Below are positions 33,326 to 39,940 of a DNA stretch of 39,940 nt, piece by piece. Each line of letters begins with the position of its first letter. Within the stretch, counting starts at the first letter, position 1. Position numbers and translations under genes: made by a program. Source of the stretch: Planctomycetota bacterium (GTDB lineage: Bacteria; Planctomycetota; Brocadiia; Brocadiales; Scalinduaceae); contig JACZYU010000006.1 of the NCBI GenBank assembly GCA_022570935.1, positions 1 to 39,940 of the forward strand, read 5' to 3'. The notes beneath the pieces are model-generated. The model was not told where the DNA came from. It made no database searches and saw nothing but the letters and a program-made list of their open reading frames with translations.

Positions 33326-33567
33326 TTAGCTTTCCATTTGTAAATTAATTTCAAACAAAGTTCCACTTTCTGAGTTTTGTAATCGTTATCAAATAACGCA
33401 AAGTTTATACTATTACTGGTTCAAAATCATACACCTACGAGGTGTATCTGGTGTACTGGGTATTTGGTGGTTTCCAGTTATTGATTTACTAAATAACATA
33501 CTCAAAATATTTTACAGGCCAAACGAGATTTATTTTGGTATGATGTTTTGATCTTGTATATTCTTTC
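33326..33567. other. Intergenic region with REP copy 3
   Basis: It holds REP copy 3 and the flanking GGTATTTGGTGGTTTCCA also seen next to REP copy 5. Otherwise nothing is recognised. Confidence 0.4.
33430..33446. repeat. REP copy 3 (TACACCTACGAGGTGTA)
   Basis: A palindrome of the family, followed by GGGTATTTGGTGGTTTCCAG. Confidence 0.65.
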
Positions 33568-33819
33568 TCATTTGGTCGTCTTATTATGGTCGCCCACGGC
33601 GGCAGGATCCCAATGTCTCCTGAGGCGACCCTGTTGGCTAGCTTCAGATCCGCCTCGTGCGGGAAGTTTTTCCCACCATTTCCCGAAAAAGCTCGACTTA
33701 ACCCTGTGGCGGAAGTACTCAATTTCCCCCTCTGGTGTAAGGCTTTTTATTTCTTTGTAAATCTGCATCTGGGCTTCATGTTTAAAATCAACGCACTTAA
33801 ACTCTTTGTCAGTCTTCAT
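33568..33819 (-). CDS. Small protein downstream of the PIN pseudogene, C-terminus replaced
   Basis: 83 residues with an excellent ribosome-binding site (AAGGAGGT, seven bases before ATG). The first ~50 residues, MKTDKEFKCVDFKHEAQMQI and KSLTPEGEIEYFRHRVKSSF, resemble the small antitoxin-like proteins that follow PIN genes of this type. From about residue 55 the sequence becomes GC-rich and Arg/Gly/Ala-rich (ARGGSEASQQGRLRRHW) and looks like inserted repeat DNA rather than the original C-terminus. The start lies inside the end of the PIN frame. Confidence 0.45.
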   Translation of the reverse strand: MKTDKEFKCVDFKHEAQMQIYKEIKSLTPEGEIEYFRHRVKSSFFGKWWEKLPARGGSEASQQGRLRRHWDPAAVGDHNKTTK

Positions 33820-34267
33820 CTATTAACACCTCCTTTGGTGAGATAATCGTCAATATACCGTAACCGTTCATAAGATTTACCTGGTTATAGGCCTTCATCT
33901 TATCCAGACGCACTATATGCTTAAAGTTCCAGGTACTATGGCATCTGCTCGTGTCACAGTTGCCGCAGCAACATGTGTGGCATCATCTATACACTCAGGC
34001 CCAAGGATTTTTGCCTTTATATATTCATTACGCAGTTCAAGAATCTCATCGGTAAGTTCTACCCTCTCCATCATTTCTTCCGGTAAAGACAATAGAATAT
34101 TTTGAACTTCAGCCGGTGCCATATCCAACTCTGCGATTACAATCTCGCTAAGCAACAGTACGCATTTGCCTTTTCGCACCATTTCAATAAAATGTGACGA
34201 CTCATTGGAAAACTCGGCATCCAGACAGCCGCCGATTACAGATGTATCAGCATATCGGAATTTTCAT
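33809..34267 (-). pseudogene. PIN-domain toxin with two frameshifts
   Basis: Read across three frames it gives a full PIN protein. It starts ATG AAA at 34267; after a one-base surplus the frame continues RYADTSVIGGCLDAEFSNES. The long central frame runs to CIDDATHVAAATVTRADAIV. Then, after one missing base, it continues WNFKHIVRLDKMKAYNQVNL, NGYGILTIISPKEVLIDED-stop (stop at 33809). ADTSVIGG and the IDDATHVAAA block hold the catalytic acids. Each single frame alone is non-functional; the open middle part is 33913-34182. The 3' end overlaps the small gene at 33819. Confidence 0.6.
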
Positions 34268-34335
34268 TACCGGCCCCACTTTCTTGTTTTCTTTCTTCTA
34301 TAACTATACCACCTAACGCCCCGGTTCCTCTTACC

Positions 34336-34352
34336 TACACCTCGTAGGTGTA
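34336..34352. repeat. REP copy 4, inverted (TACACCTCGTAGGTGTA)
   Basis: It lies 6 bases past the stop of the RAYT gene and is in the opposite orientation to copies 5 and 6 on the other side of that gene. Confidence 0.7.
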
Positions 34353-34358
34353 TGGTGG

Positions 34359-35015
34359 TTAGTCTAAACATAGTTCCTTTATTCTTGCTAATTCCCGTTG
34401 AATATTTATCCGGGAAGACACAAATTCTTTGTAATCCATGGGATCTATATTCAAACTCATAGAATTATTACATATCCTTTCTTCCTCCTGTATGCCTCCC
34501 AAGAATTCTTTATATGAAGAAAAATCCCAATCATGTGGTTCATTCACCAAATTAGCAGTTGTCGGATTTAAGTGGATATATCGAGTCAAATGGAGTAATT
34601 GTTCATCCGTGGTTACTACAACACTCTTAAATCTACTTTCCCACAAAGGACCTCTCCTATTCGTTTTAATGTTAAAATATCGAGTATAGCTATTTAAAAC
34701 ATTGCTCATAAATATTGAAATCCCAGCCTTTTTTATCTGCTTTAATATCACATGGATATGTGTAGGCATACAACAATAGGCAATTATTCCTACTAATTCC
34801 TCTTTACCTGAATTGCCATTCAACAAAAATTGATCCTTATCCTTTCTTTCTACAAAAGCAGAAAACTTTAATGGTGGTTTCTCTATTTTATAATATCTCA
34901 ATAATCTTCTCATTCTTTCATAATCCAAATTATTTCTGAATATCTCAAAGCCTGCAATACTTTTAGTAAAAACATGATATATATTTCCTTCCAATAATGG
35001 TAATCTTCTTGTCAT
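34359..35015 (-). CDS. REP-associated tyrosine transposase (RAYT, Y1/HUH)
   Basis: 218 residues from ATG 35015. It begins MTRRLPLLEGNIYHVFTKSI, has the HUH metal site HIH at residues 86-88 in MPTHIHVILKQ, a candidate catalytic Tyr (Y110 or Y113) in NSYTRYFN, and the family segment RGPLWESRFKSV followed by LLHLTRYIHLNPTTANLV. RAYTs are single-copy, IS200-related enzymes that bind, nick and probably spread REP palindromes. This one is bracketed by REP copies in inverted orientation. A GTG at 35027 would start inside REP copy 5. The domain looks complete. Confidence 0.9.
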   Translation of the reverse strand: MTRRLPLLEGNIYHVFTKSIAGFEIFRNNLDYERMRRLLRYYKIEKPPLKFSAFVERKDKDQFLLNGNSGKEELVGIIAYCCMPTHIHVILKQIKKAGISIFMSNVLNSYTRYFNIKTNRRGPLWESRFKSVVVTTDEQLLHLTRYIHLNPTTANLVNEPHDWDFSSYKEFLGGIQEEERICNNSMSLNIDPMDYKEFVSSRINIQRELARIKELCLD

Positions 35016-35023
35016 CACCTTTG

Positions 35024-35038
35024 ACACCTACGGGGTGG
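35024..35038. repeat. REP copy 5 at the RAYT start
   Basis: ACACCTACGGGGTGG, one mismatch at the end. It contains the alternative GTG start of the RAYT and is followed by GGTATTTGGTGGTTTTCCA. Confidence 0.6.
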
Positions 35039-35076
35039 AAGTTGGTATTTGGTGGTTTTCCACAGGGCGTTTTACC

Positions 35077-35093
35077 TACACCTACGGGGTGTA
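35077..35093. repeat. REP copy 6 (TACACCTACGGGGTGTA)
   Basis: Direct repeat of copy 5, 53 bases away. It contains the TAG stop codon of the large anchored protein. Confidence 0.65.
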
Positions 35094-37079
35094 TTCGGGT
35101 TCCATTACATAAACATGAACCTCGTAAGGTTTGAAATGATCTTTAATTCTTCCATTATTAATTTTGATATTTCTGCCTTCAAATAAAACATATGCATTGT
35201 TTCCCTGTAATTGTTCGCTGTGAAAGGCAGCGTCAACCGATGTATTTATTACATTAACGGCAATAATAAATCTAACTGTCTTTCCATCAACAATAGCAGA
35301 TGCCTGCTTACCGCTCTCCTTATCTTTTCGGAGCAAATTGAACAGCTTACTTCCATTCAGCAATTCGCATCCAATGTCTTTAAATAACCAATGTATTGCA
35401 GGTTCCCCATTGGCATCAACAGCGGAGATCTGTGTATTTAGTGAAGGATTTGAATCTGGCGCTGTCAGCACAGGAGAAAGTATGTTTAATTCAGAAGCAA
35501 TCTTCTTCACATCATTCCAGTGTTCCGGAAAATCTTTTATCTTGTATTTCCCACCCCTATAAGTGTAATACAGTATCCCTTTCACACCATGAACTATCGC
35601 AAGATACGTGAGGCACCTTTCTTCTTCAAAGGTAGGGTTTTCTGCATTTCTAAGTATTGCAGAGTCTCTAATATAACTCCAACCAAAAGCCTGTATTACC
35701 GCCCAGACCTGCTTCCCCTTGCTACTCATACTCATGGAAGATTCGTCTATGGAATCACTTAACCATGTCATCGGTCTTCTCGGAATTGGATAAGGATCAA
35801 CCATCAAGACATCTACCGCATCGCCATAATCACTGGCTTTCTTTGATCTTAGCAGTGCCAGGCCAGTAAGTTGGTTTTCATCAAAACTATGGATGTAGTT
35901 GCCCCATTTCCATATAAGCATCGGCGAAATGCCCCTGCCTTCCGGTTCGTCATCCAAATACCAGCAGAGGATGTTATTGGTATCTATCATTTCCTTGATA
36001 CGGATATTCATTCCCTTTTTCTTATTCTTACCGGGTATTCTGACTATACACTTCAACCCATTTTCTTTCGCAGAAAGAACATAATCTATTGTTGAAGATG
36101 CCAGCACACAGTTAAAACCTGCTTCCTTGAGTTCGCCAAAGACATCTTCAGTAGCACCATAGATACCTATTGGGAATGGATCTGATTTAACACTAAAGCT
36201 CCTTGTCTCTGAAGACGTGATCATGTTATTATTCTTATAGGCCTTTATCCTCCAATACCAATTTCCTGCATCCAGTTTCTTTTTTATTTTAAATGAACTA
36301 CCCATTGCGTTTAAGGTTGATAACACAATTTTATCCTTAAAATCATCCGTTCTCGAAAGTTCAATCTTCATTTCAATTATTTTATCATCATCTGGAATCC
36401 TCCACACAAACTCCGGCAACGTGGTATTTAAGACAGCACTGTCTTCAGGTAAAATCAAATCTATGTCGTATTTAATTAATTCGATATCATCAAAATATAT
36501 TCTATGCGACATACCGGGATTCATAAGCTTAATCTCAGTTTGTTGTAATTCTTCTGAGTTCATATACCAACTCATCCTTATCCAGGCATTCCACGAAAAG
36601 AGTTCATTTAAATACATTTTCTTATCAAAGATCTGAATCGTAGGATATTCATCGTCTTTCCAACCATCACGCTTAACCCAGAAGGAAAAGAGATAGTATT
36701 TGTGAGGTTCAATATCTTTTACGGTACAATACCAGACACCTTTACCTCCAATAGAGATAGATTTCTTACCCTTGTGAGCTACCGCTGTTGATATTAGCAA
36801 ATCTTCCTTTTGCTCAAAACTCTCAAACTTCCAGAAATCCGGGATCAGATCTTTATCGACATCTTTCTCAAACCCCGGATTAGGGATTAGATTGGGGAAA
36901 TATACAGTTTTCACTGCTTCATTTCCTTTGGATTCTTCAGAAGGATTTGTAGAAGTTTCCAGGGGAGAGGTAATTCGGGGATTACTGGCGTGGCTTATTT
37001 TAACCTGCCAGATTGTCAGGGCAGTCGAACCGATAATTACAAGCACGATCACCAACCATTTGACTGTTTTCATTTGCAT
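35082..37079 (-). CDS. Membrane-anchored carbohydrate-binding and glycoside-hydrolase-like protein
   Basis: 665 residues. An N-terminal membrane anchor (TVKWLVIVLVIIGSTALTIW) is followed by a CBM4/9-like domain (about 55-200: NLIPNPGFEKD, KKSISIGGKGVWYC, RIYFDDIELI), a fibronectin-like strand module (FVWRIPDDD, GNWYWRIKAYKNN) and a TIM-barrel-like region (FPIGIYGATEDVFGELKEAG, ILCWYLDDEPEG, VLMVDPYPIP, VWAVIQAFGW, VHGVKGILYYTYRGG). The barrel resembles glycoside hydrolases or carbohydrate-binding proteins of planctomycetes; the DDEPEG acids are candidate active-site residues. I placed the start at ATG 37079, because further upstream the frame only reads repeat DNA. The stop TAG lies in REP copy 6. 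Confidence 0.75.
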   Translation of the reverse strand: MQMKTVKWLVIVLVIIGSTALTIWQVKISHASNPRITSPLETSTNPSEESKGNEAVKTVYFPNLIPNPGFEKDVDKDLIPDFWKFESFEQKEDLLISTAVAHKGKKSISIGGKGVWYCTVKDIEPHKYYLFSFWVKRDGWKDDEYPTIQIFDKKMYLNELFSWNAWIRMSWYMNSEELQQTEIKLMNPGMSHRIYFDDIELIKYDIDLILPEDSAVLNTTLPEFVWRIPDDDKIIEMKIELSRTDDFKDKIVLSTLNAMGSSFKIKKKLDAGNWYWRIKAYKNNNMITSSETRSFSVKSDPFPIGIYGATEDVFGELKEAGFNCVLASSTIDYVLSAKENGLKCIVRIPGKNKKKGMNIRIKEMIDTNNILCWYLDDEPEGRGISPMLIWKWGNYIHSFDENQLTGLALLRSKKASDYGDAVDVLMVDPYPIPRRPMTWLSDSIDESSMSMSSKGKQVWAVIQAFGWSYIRDSAILRNAENPTFEEERCLTYLAIVHGVKGILYYTYRGGKYKIKDFPEHWNDVKKIASELNILSPVLTAPDSNPSLNTQISAVDANGEPAIHWLFKDIGCELLNGSKLFNLLRKDKESGKQASAIVDGKTVRFIIAVNVINTSVDAAFHSEQLQGNNAYVLFEGRNIKINNGRIKDHFKPYEVHVYVMEPEYTP

Positions 37080-37100
37080 ATGATCATTTATTTCCTCACG

Positions 37101-37161
37101 CTCCCCGGACAAAAGGCGCCGAGGACAAGAAGCTCCCCGGACAAAAAGCGCCGAGGACAAG
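37101..37161. repeat. Tandem pair of CTCCCCGGACAAAA repeats
   Basis: Two 29-base units (37101-37129 and 37133-37161), each CTCCCCGGACAAAA, then R-GCGCCGAGGACAAG. An inverted tandem pair lies at 38329-38386 on the other side of the RelE-like locus; a single core is at 17318-17335. Confidence 0.7.
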
Positions 37162-37706
37162 CGCCAAGAACGCAGAGGGTAAATAATTAATTTAAAGTGA
37201 GCTAAAGTCAAGAAGACACGAATTCCCCCGCCTGCCCGCCAGCCTGTCCGCCAGTTTGCTGGGCGGAGTTGTTAGGCGGGGAGGGCGACTAAAAGGCATG
37301 AATTGACACGAAAAGAAGAAAATTGGTGATGAATAAAATCTCTTATTCTTAACAACTTTAGATCACTTTTAACTTTAGACACTTCAAACTTGATTCTACA
37401 CCTACGAGGTGGAGGTGGAGTAAACAGCGGTTAAGGTCGTAATAGATGCGGATTAAAATAACCAAAACTCGCAAGTTTCAAATGAAGCTCCATTTCCCCT
37501 TGACATTACTTATCATGGATGTTCCTATTTGTTCTATTTGTTGATATGTAGCCAAGGACCCCCTATTTATCTTAATTTTTCCCTTGAGATGAGATATTTA
37601 ATAAAGTAATGTATTAGCCAGTAGCAATCTTTTTTAAAATATATAGAATATAGGAAAAACAGTCTTTCTACTTTTATTAATATTTAGATTTAATCAGGAG
37701 GAAATA
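37162..37706. other. Intergenic region with hairpin, REP copy 7 and other repeats
   Basis: No gene. A large GC-rich palindrome spans 37226-37281 (CCCCGCCT...AGGCGGGG with an inner CCGCCAG/CTGGGCGG stem). A GTCTAAAGTG-type repeat follows at 37353-37392 and REP copy 7 at 37397-37411. The stretch 37412-37706 is AT-rich and should carry the promoter of the toxin-antitoxin operon; a TTGACA at 37500-37505 has no good -10 box. Confidence 0.5.
37397..37411. repeat. REP copy 7 (partial)
   Basis: TACACCTACGAGGTG followed by GAGGTGGAG; the last arm is degraded. Confidence 0.55.
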
Positions 37707-37919
37707 ATGAAAATTTTAAAATTAGAAGTCGATGATTCTATATTTGATAGATTTAAAGGGTTTTTGGAGATATTACCTAAAAATAAAATAAAAATAAAAG
37801 AAGTATATGATGATACTCATATTGAATTTGTGAAAAAAGAAGAACAAAAAGAAATAGAAAAAAAATTGTCAGATAAAAATTGCCACATCGTGTCACATTC
37901 AAAACTTGTTAAATTATGA
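37707..37919 (+). CDS. Small antitoxin of the RelE-like toxin
   Basis: 70 residues: MKILKLEVDDSIFDRFKGFL, LPKNKIKIKEVYDD and a C-terminal helix FVKKEEQKEIEKKL. A Shine-Dalgarno AGGAGG lies six bases before the ATG. Its stop overlaps the next ATG by four bases (ATGA), the classic antitoxin-then-toxin order. The family name is not certain, but the size, charge and partner fit an antitoxin. Confidence 0.7.
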   Translation: MKILKLEVDDSIFDRFKGFLEILPKNKIKIKEVYDDTHIEFVKKEEQKEIEKKLSDKNCHIVSHSKLVKL

Positions 37920-38200
37920 ACCTGGAAATTGGATATTCAAAAAAAGCTGACAAGTTCTTGGAAAACAAGAATGCAAAGGCAATAACAGAAAAAGAAGTTG
38001 ATACATTAATCATCTCTGCAATAAAAAAGATATTTAAAATCGAGAATCCAAATATTGATTTAAAGAAGTTAAAAGGAAAACTAAAAGGCTGTTTCAGAAT
38101 CAAAAAAGGGGACATAAGAATTATATTTACTTTGAAAAGAAATAAGATTTTGAAAATATTAGTAAACGATATTGATTTCAGAGGCAATATTTACAAATAG
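37916..38200 (+). CDS. RelE/ParE-superfamily toxin
   Basis: 94 residues. The pattern NIDLKKLKGKLKGCFRIKKG, DIRIIFTLKRN, ILVNDIDFRGNIYK is that of RelE/ParE-like toxins; the beta-strand core with basic residues (R and K in FRIKKGDIRIIF) is intact. Most relatives cut mRNA at the ribosome or act on gyrase; which applies here cannot be said. It is translationally coupled to the upstream antitoxin gene. The pair sits between inverted tandem repeats at 37.1 and 38.35 kb. Confidence 0.78.
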   Translation: MNLEIGYSKKADKFLENKNAKAITEKEVDTLIISAIKKIFKIENPNIDLKKLKGKLKGCFRIKKGDIRIIFTLKRNKILKILVNDIDFRGNIYK

Positions 38201-38328
38201 AACATCTTTTTAATTTGCCATTGGTATTGGTTATTTTTAGTTTCCTCTGTAATCTTTGCCTGCCCTATGGAATGAAGCACAATATTCCATTGGGGTGGCT
38301 TCCCGCCCGGCCAGGCCGTTCGGACGGG

Positions 38329-38386
38329 CTTGTCCTCGGCGCCTTTTGTCCGGGGAGCTTGTCCTCCCCGCCTTTTGTCCGGGGAG
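38329..38386. repeat. Tandem pair of CTCCCCGGACAAAA repeats, inverted
   Basis: Two units (38329-38357 and 38358-38386) reading CTTGTCCTC, then CGCCTTTTGTCCGGGGAG, the reverse complement of the pair at 37101-37161. Confidence 0.7.
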
Positions 38387-38420
38387 CGTGAGTACCTCTT
38401 CAATCGCAATCCCCAATACC

Positions 38421-38465
38421 CAACTTTAGGCACTTTAGTACACTTTAGACACTTCAAACTTGTTT
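38421..38465. repeat. GTCTAAAGTG-type repeat, copy 2
   Basis: It differs from the 31428-31472 copy by only about one base (TTAGTACAC versus TTAGTTCAC). The preceding CAATCGC...CAATA sequence is also shared. Confidence 0.65.
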
Positions 38466-38591
38466 TGCGGCTTTTGCCACGCTCAGCGGGCCTTCGTGTG
38501 AGTACCTCTTCAACCGCAATCCCAAATAATAGTCCCTATTTGTAAATCGTCTTTTTAACTAAAGTTGAAATATCTTTGTGCAAAATTGTTA

Positions 38592-39098
38592 TTACAAACC
38601 TTCACCCTCTCCAGCATCTTTTATAATACCTTGCACTATTTGGTCCTTAATCCAAATTCCGCTGTCCATTATTTTTGTAATAGAAATCTTTATTGAAGGA
38701 AGTAGTCCCTTTTTTTTAGCTTTAAGCAGTAGACCCAGTGTTCCTATCACATCAAGATCCAAAACATGTGCCTGTAATCTTGCAACCTTCTCATCTATTA
38801 ACACCTGTTTTATTCCTATTTCTTTTGCCAGAATAATAACTTCTGCCTCACCTTGCTCTAATTCACACAATAGGGTTACTTTTTCAATATCTTGAACCTT
38901 CTCAATTTTTACCCATTTACATGTTTCCAGTTCATAAACACCAAAACTGTCCTTCCCACCAGCCATGATCTCTTCTTTAACATGATATGGGATATAAACA
39001 TCAGTATAAAGCTTTTCAAGTAACGGAATCTGACCACAAGTTGACAAGGCAATCCAGGGAGACGTATTAACTACAATCCCCATTCTTGTATTAGTCAC
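38592..39098 (-). CDS. DUF3368 PIN-like toxin
   Basis: 168 residues. The N-terminal VVNTSPWIALSTCGQIPLLE is the DUF3368 version of the PIN start (usually xSDTSPLI; here Asn replaces the first Asp). LEQGEAEVIILAKEIG carries the second acidic site, VLIDEKVARLQA the third, and DVIGTLGLLLKAKKKGLLPS is the family hallmark. The protein is probably a ribonuclease toxin. The start is GTG 39098, preceded by GAGGAAG and overlapping the antitoxin gene by 8 bases; an ATG at 39083 is the alternative. Confidence 0.8.
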   Translation of the reverse strand: MTNTRMGIVVNTSPWIALSTCGQIPLLEKLYTDVYIPYHVKEEIMAGGKDSFGVYELETCKWVKIEKVQDIEKVTLLCELEQGEAEVIILAKEIGIKQVLIDEKVARLQAHVLDLDVIGTLGLLLKAKKKGLLPSIKISITKIMDSGIWIKDQIVQGIIKDAGEGEGL

Positions 39099-39348
39099 CC
39101 TGGGCTTCCTCCAATATTTTGTCTAAATCCATTTGAAATGGAGAAACCTTGTACTTTTCCAGTCTCATTAAGAATACCACCCTACTCAGGCCGGCTATCT
39201 TTGCAGCTTTGCCAGAGGATATCTTGCCAAGTTCGTAAAGTTTTAATGCCAGCAGGTACCTTGCCTCCTCTTCAAACTCTTCTTTACTCTCTTTAAGAGA
39301 AAGAAGGACATCATCTGGATATTTTATGATTAGTATATTTTCTTTCAT
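39091..39348 (-). CDS. UPF0175 family antitoxin
   Basis: 85 residues. YPDDVLLSLKESKEEFEEEA, RYLLALKLYELGKISSGKAA and KIAGLSRVVFLMRLEKYKV match UPF0175, a small helix-turn-helix-like family that regularly precedes DUF3368 PIN genes. The ATG has AGGAAAG just upstream. Together with the next gene it forms an apparently intact toxin-antitoxin operon. Confidence 0.82.
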   Translation of the reverse strand: MKENILIIKYPDDVLLSLKESKEEFEEEARYLLALKLYELGKISSGKAAKIAGLSRVVFLMRLEKYKVSPFQMDLDKILEEAQGD

Positions 39349-39739
39349 CTTTCCTGGCCTTTCTCATCTCTAAGTGTTTAATCATATTATAGTTTTTATA
39401 TATATAAAGTTTGAGATAACACAACTTTGCCTTTTTAATTAAATCATAGTATTACTTATAATGATTTACAACTCAAATTCCCAGCTTTGTTACAATAAGA
39501 AATTTAATAGAATTACACGACCCTCCCTTATTTGCTTAATAAAGTAAAAGAAGCGTGCCTATCACCTCAATTCCTCAATCCTGCTTCTCTGTCCATAAAC
39601 TATAAGTCAAAAACATGAACCATCAGCAATCACCCATGAGCGAAGTACCATGAACTGTGTTTTTCTTCGTCTTCTGCTTTCAAGGTCTGACCCCAATATC
39701 CTGACCCAATATCCCAATATCTTAAATTGGATACATGGC
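39349..39739. other. Intergenic region, little recognisable
   Basis: AT-rich. The only known elements are GGTCTGACCCCAATATC near 39684 and a short tandem of CCCAATATC, related to the repeats near 30.76 kb. I see no gene. Confidence 0.35.
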
Positions 39740-39940
39740 TTAACATGATTTCTTTATGATAACGAGCTTGATAAGTGTTTTAAAGATTATGGATAGATCT
39801 AAGATGAGTGAAGGACGCTTAAGATATTCTTTAGCTAAACGAATCTTTTCCGGTAGAATTCTACAGACGTATTCATTTTCGGGCTCTTTAGCCCTCACGA
39901 GAATGATTGAATCATATCGAAAATTGAGATAAGCAAGATC
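39740..39940 (-). CDS. Bacterial sugar transferase, C-terminal part
   Basis: The last 66 codons of a gene entering from the right edge: LAYLNFRYDSIILVRAKEPE, ILPEKIRLAKEYLKRPSLIL and DLSIIFKTLIKLVIIKKSC-stop. The ILPEKIRLxxEYxxxxSxxxDLxxIFKTL pattern is the C-terminus of membrane sugar transferases that load the first sugar phosphate onto undecaprenyl phosphate in polysaccharide synthesis. It fits with the CapD-type dehydratase at 31.5 kb. Most of the protein is outside the window. Confidence 0.65.
   Translation of the reverse strand, partial: DLAYLNFRYDSIILVRAKEPENEYVCRILPEKIRLAKEYLKRPSLILDLSIIFKTLIKLVIIKKSC

Larger units (their letters stand above)
38201..38591. other. Intergenic region with inverted tandem repeats
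   Basis: No gene. It has a GC-rich palindrome at about 38302-38330 (CCCGCCCGG...CGGACGGGC), the CTCCCCGGACAAAA-type pair in reverse orientation (38329-38386), the GTCTAAAGTG-type repeat (38421-38465), and a 26-base direct repeat beginning GTGAGTACCTCTTCAA at 38388-38413 and 38498-38523 (one or two changes). Confidence 0.5.

Noticed and set aside
37080-37211. N-terminal extension of the large anchored protein by 44 residues
   Set aside because: The extension only translates the CTCCCCGGACAAAA tandem repeats and precedes a normal membrane-anchor start at 37079.
29027-37411. Possible CRISPR array, because of repeated short palindromes
   Set aside because: The spacing is irregular (tens of bases to kilobases), the copies occur in both orientations and no cas genes are present; it fits REP elements instead.

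Overview
The window is AT-rich bacterial chromosome (G+C below 40% by eye) from a Gram-negative organism: it has lipoproteins, a SurA-like periplasmic foldase, a class II cytochrome c and a capsule/O-antigen type dehydratase. The gene set (formate-tetrahydrofolate ligase, haem-c lipoprotein, carbohydrate-binding anchored proteins, weak use of Shine-Dalgarno sites) and the many degenerate repeats would fit a planctomycete of the anammox group (Brocadiae, e.g. Scalindua-like). That assignment is inference from memory; there is no rRNA or other direct marker here. I saw no tRNA, rRNA or CRISPR array.

Positions 1-24400 are mostly ordinary core genome: the start of a stand-alone coaB (minus); a pair of M16 metallopeptidase homologues, one with and one without the zinc motif; rplM-rpsI; an NAD-dependent sugar epimerase with a haem lipoprotein; fhs; an HD-GYP phosphodiesterase behind an ExeA-like ATPase that is split by a frameshift in an A7 run; then argC, gltX (lacking the zinc-binding segment), thpR, a GcvH-like protein that lacks the lipoyl lysine, a CPBP membrane protease and tyrS, all on plus; a convergent SurA/PpiC-type isomerase; a YhcG-type nuclease overlapping an unknown gene; and mfd.

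Positions 24400-39940 are accessory: a MITE-like palindrome, a truncated AAA/AlbA-type regulator, an ISAzo13-family transposon whose transposase is split at an A9 run, and a dense set of toxin-antitoxin loci. Three of these look intact (MNT-HEPN, RelE-like, UPF0175-DUF3368 PIN) and three are decayed (VapC with an internal deletion, HicB with only a HicA stub, a PIN gene with two frameshifts). Between them lie a CapD/FlaA1-type nucleotide-sugar dehydratase, a large anchored carbohydrate-binding/TIM-barrel-like protein and, at the far end, the C-terminus of a bacterial sugar transferase, so the region also serves surface polysaccharide synthesis.

The most striking structure is a REP-type palindrome (consensus TACACCTACGRGGTGTA), seen seven times between 29.0 and 37.4 kb. 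Copies in inverted orientation bracket a single tyrosine HUH transposase of the RAYT family (34.36-35.02 kb). This REP supplies the stop codon of two reading frames and overlaps the possible GTG start of the RAYT itself. At least four other short repeat families share the region, and several sit at breakpoints of gene remnants. The window is best read as a core block followed by a repeat-driven, toxin-antitoxin-rich and polysaccharide-related island.
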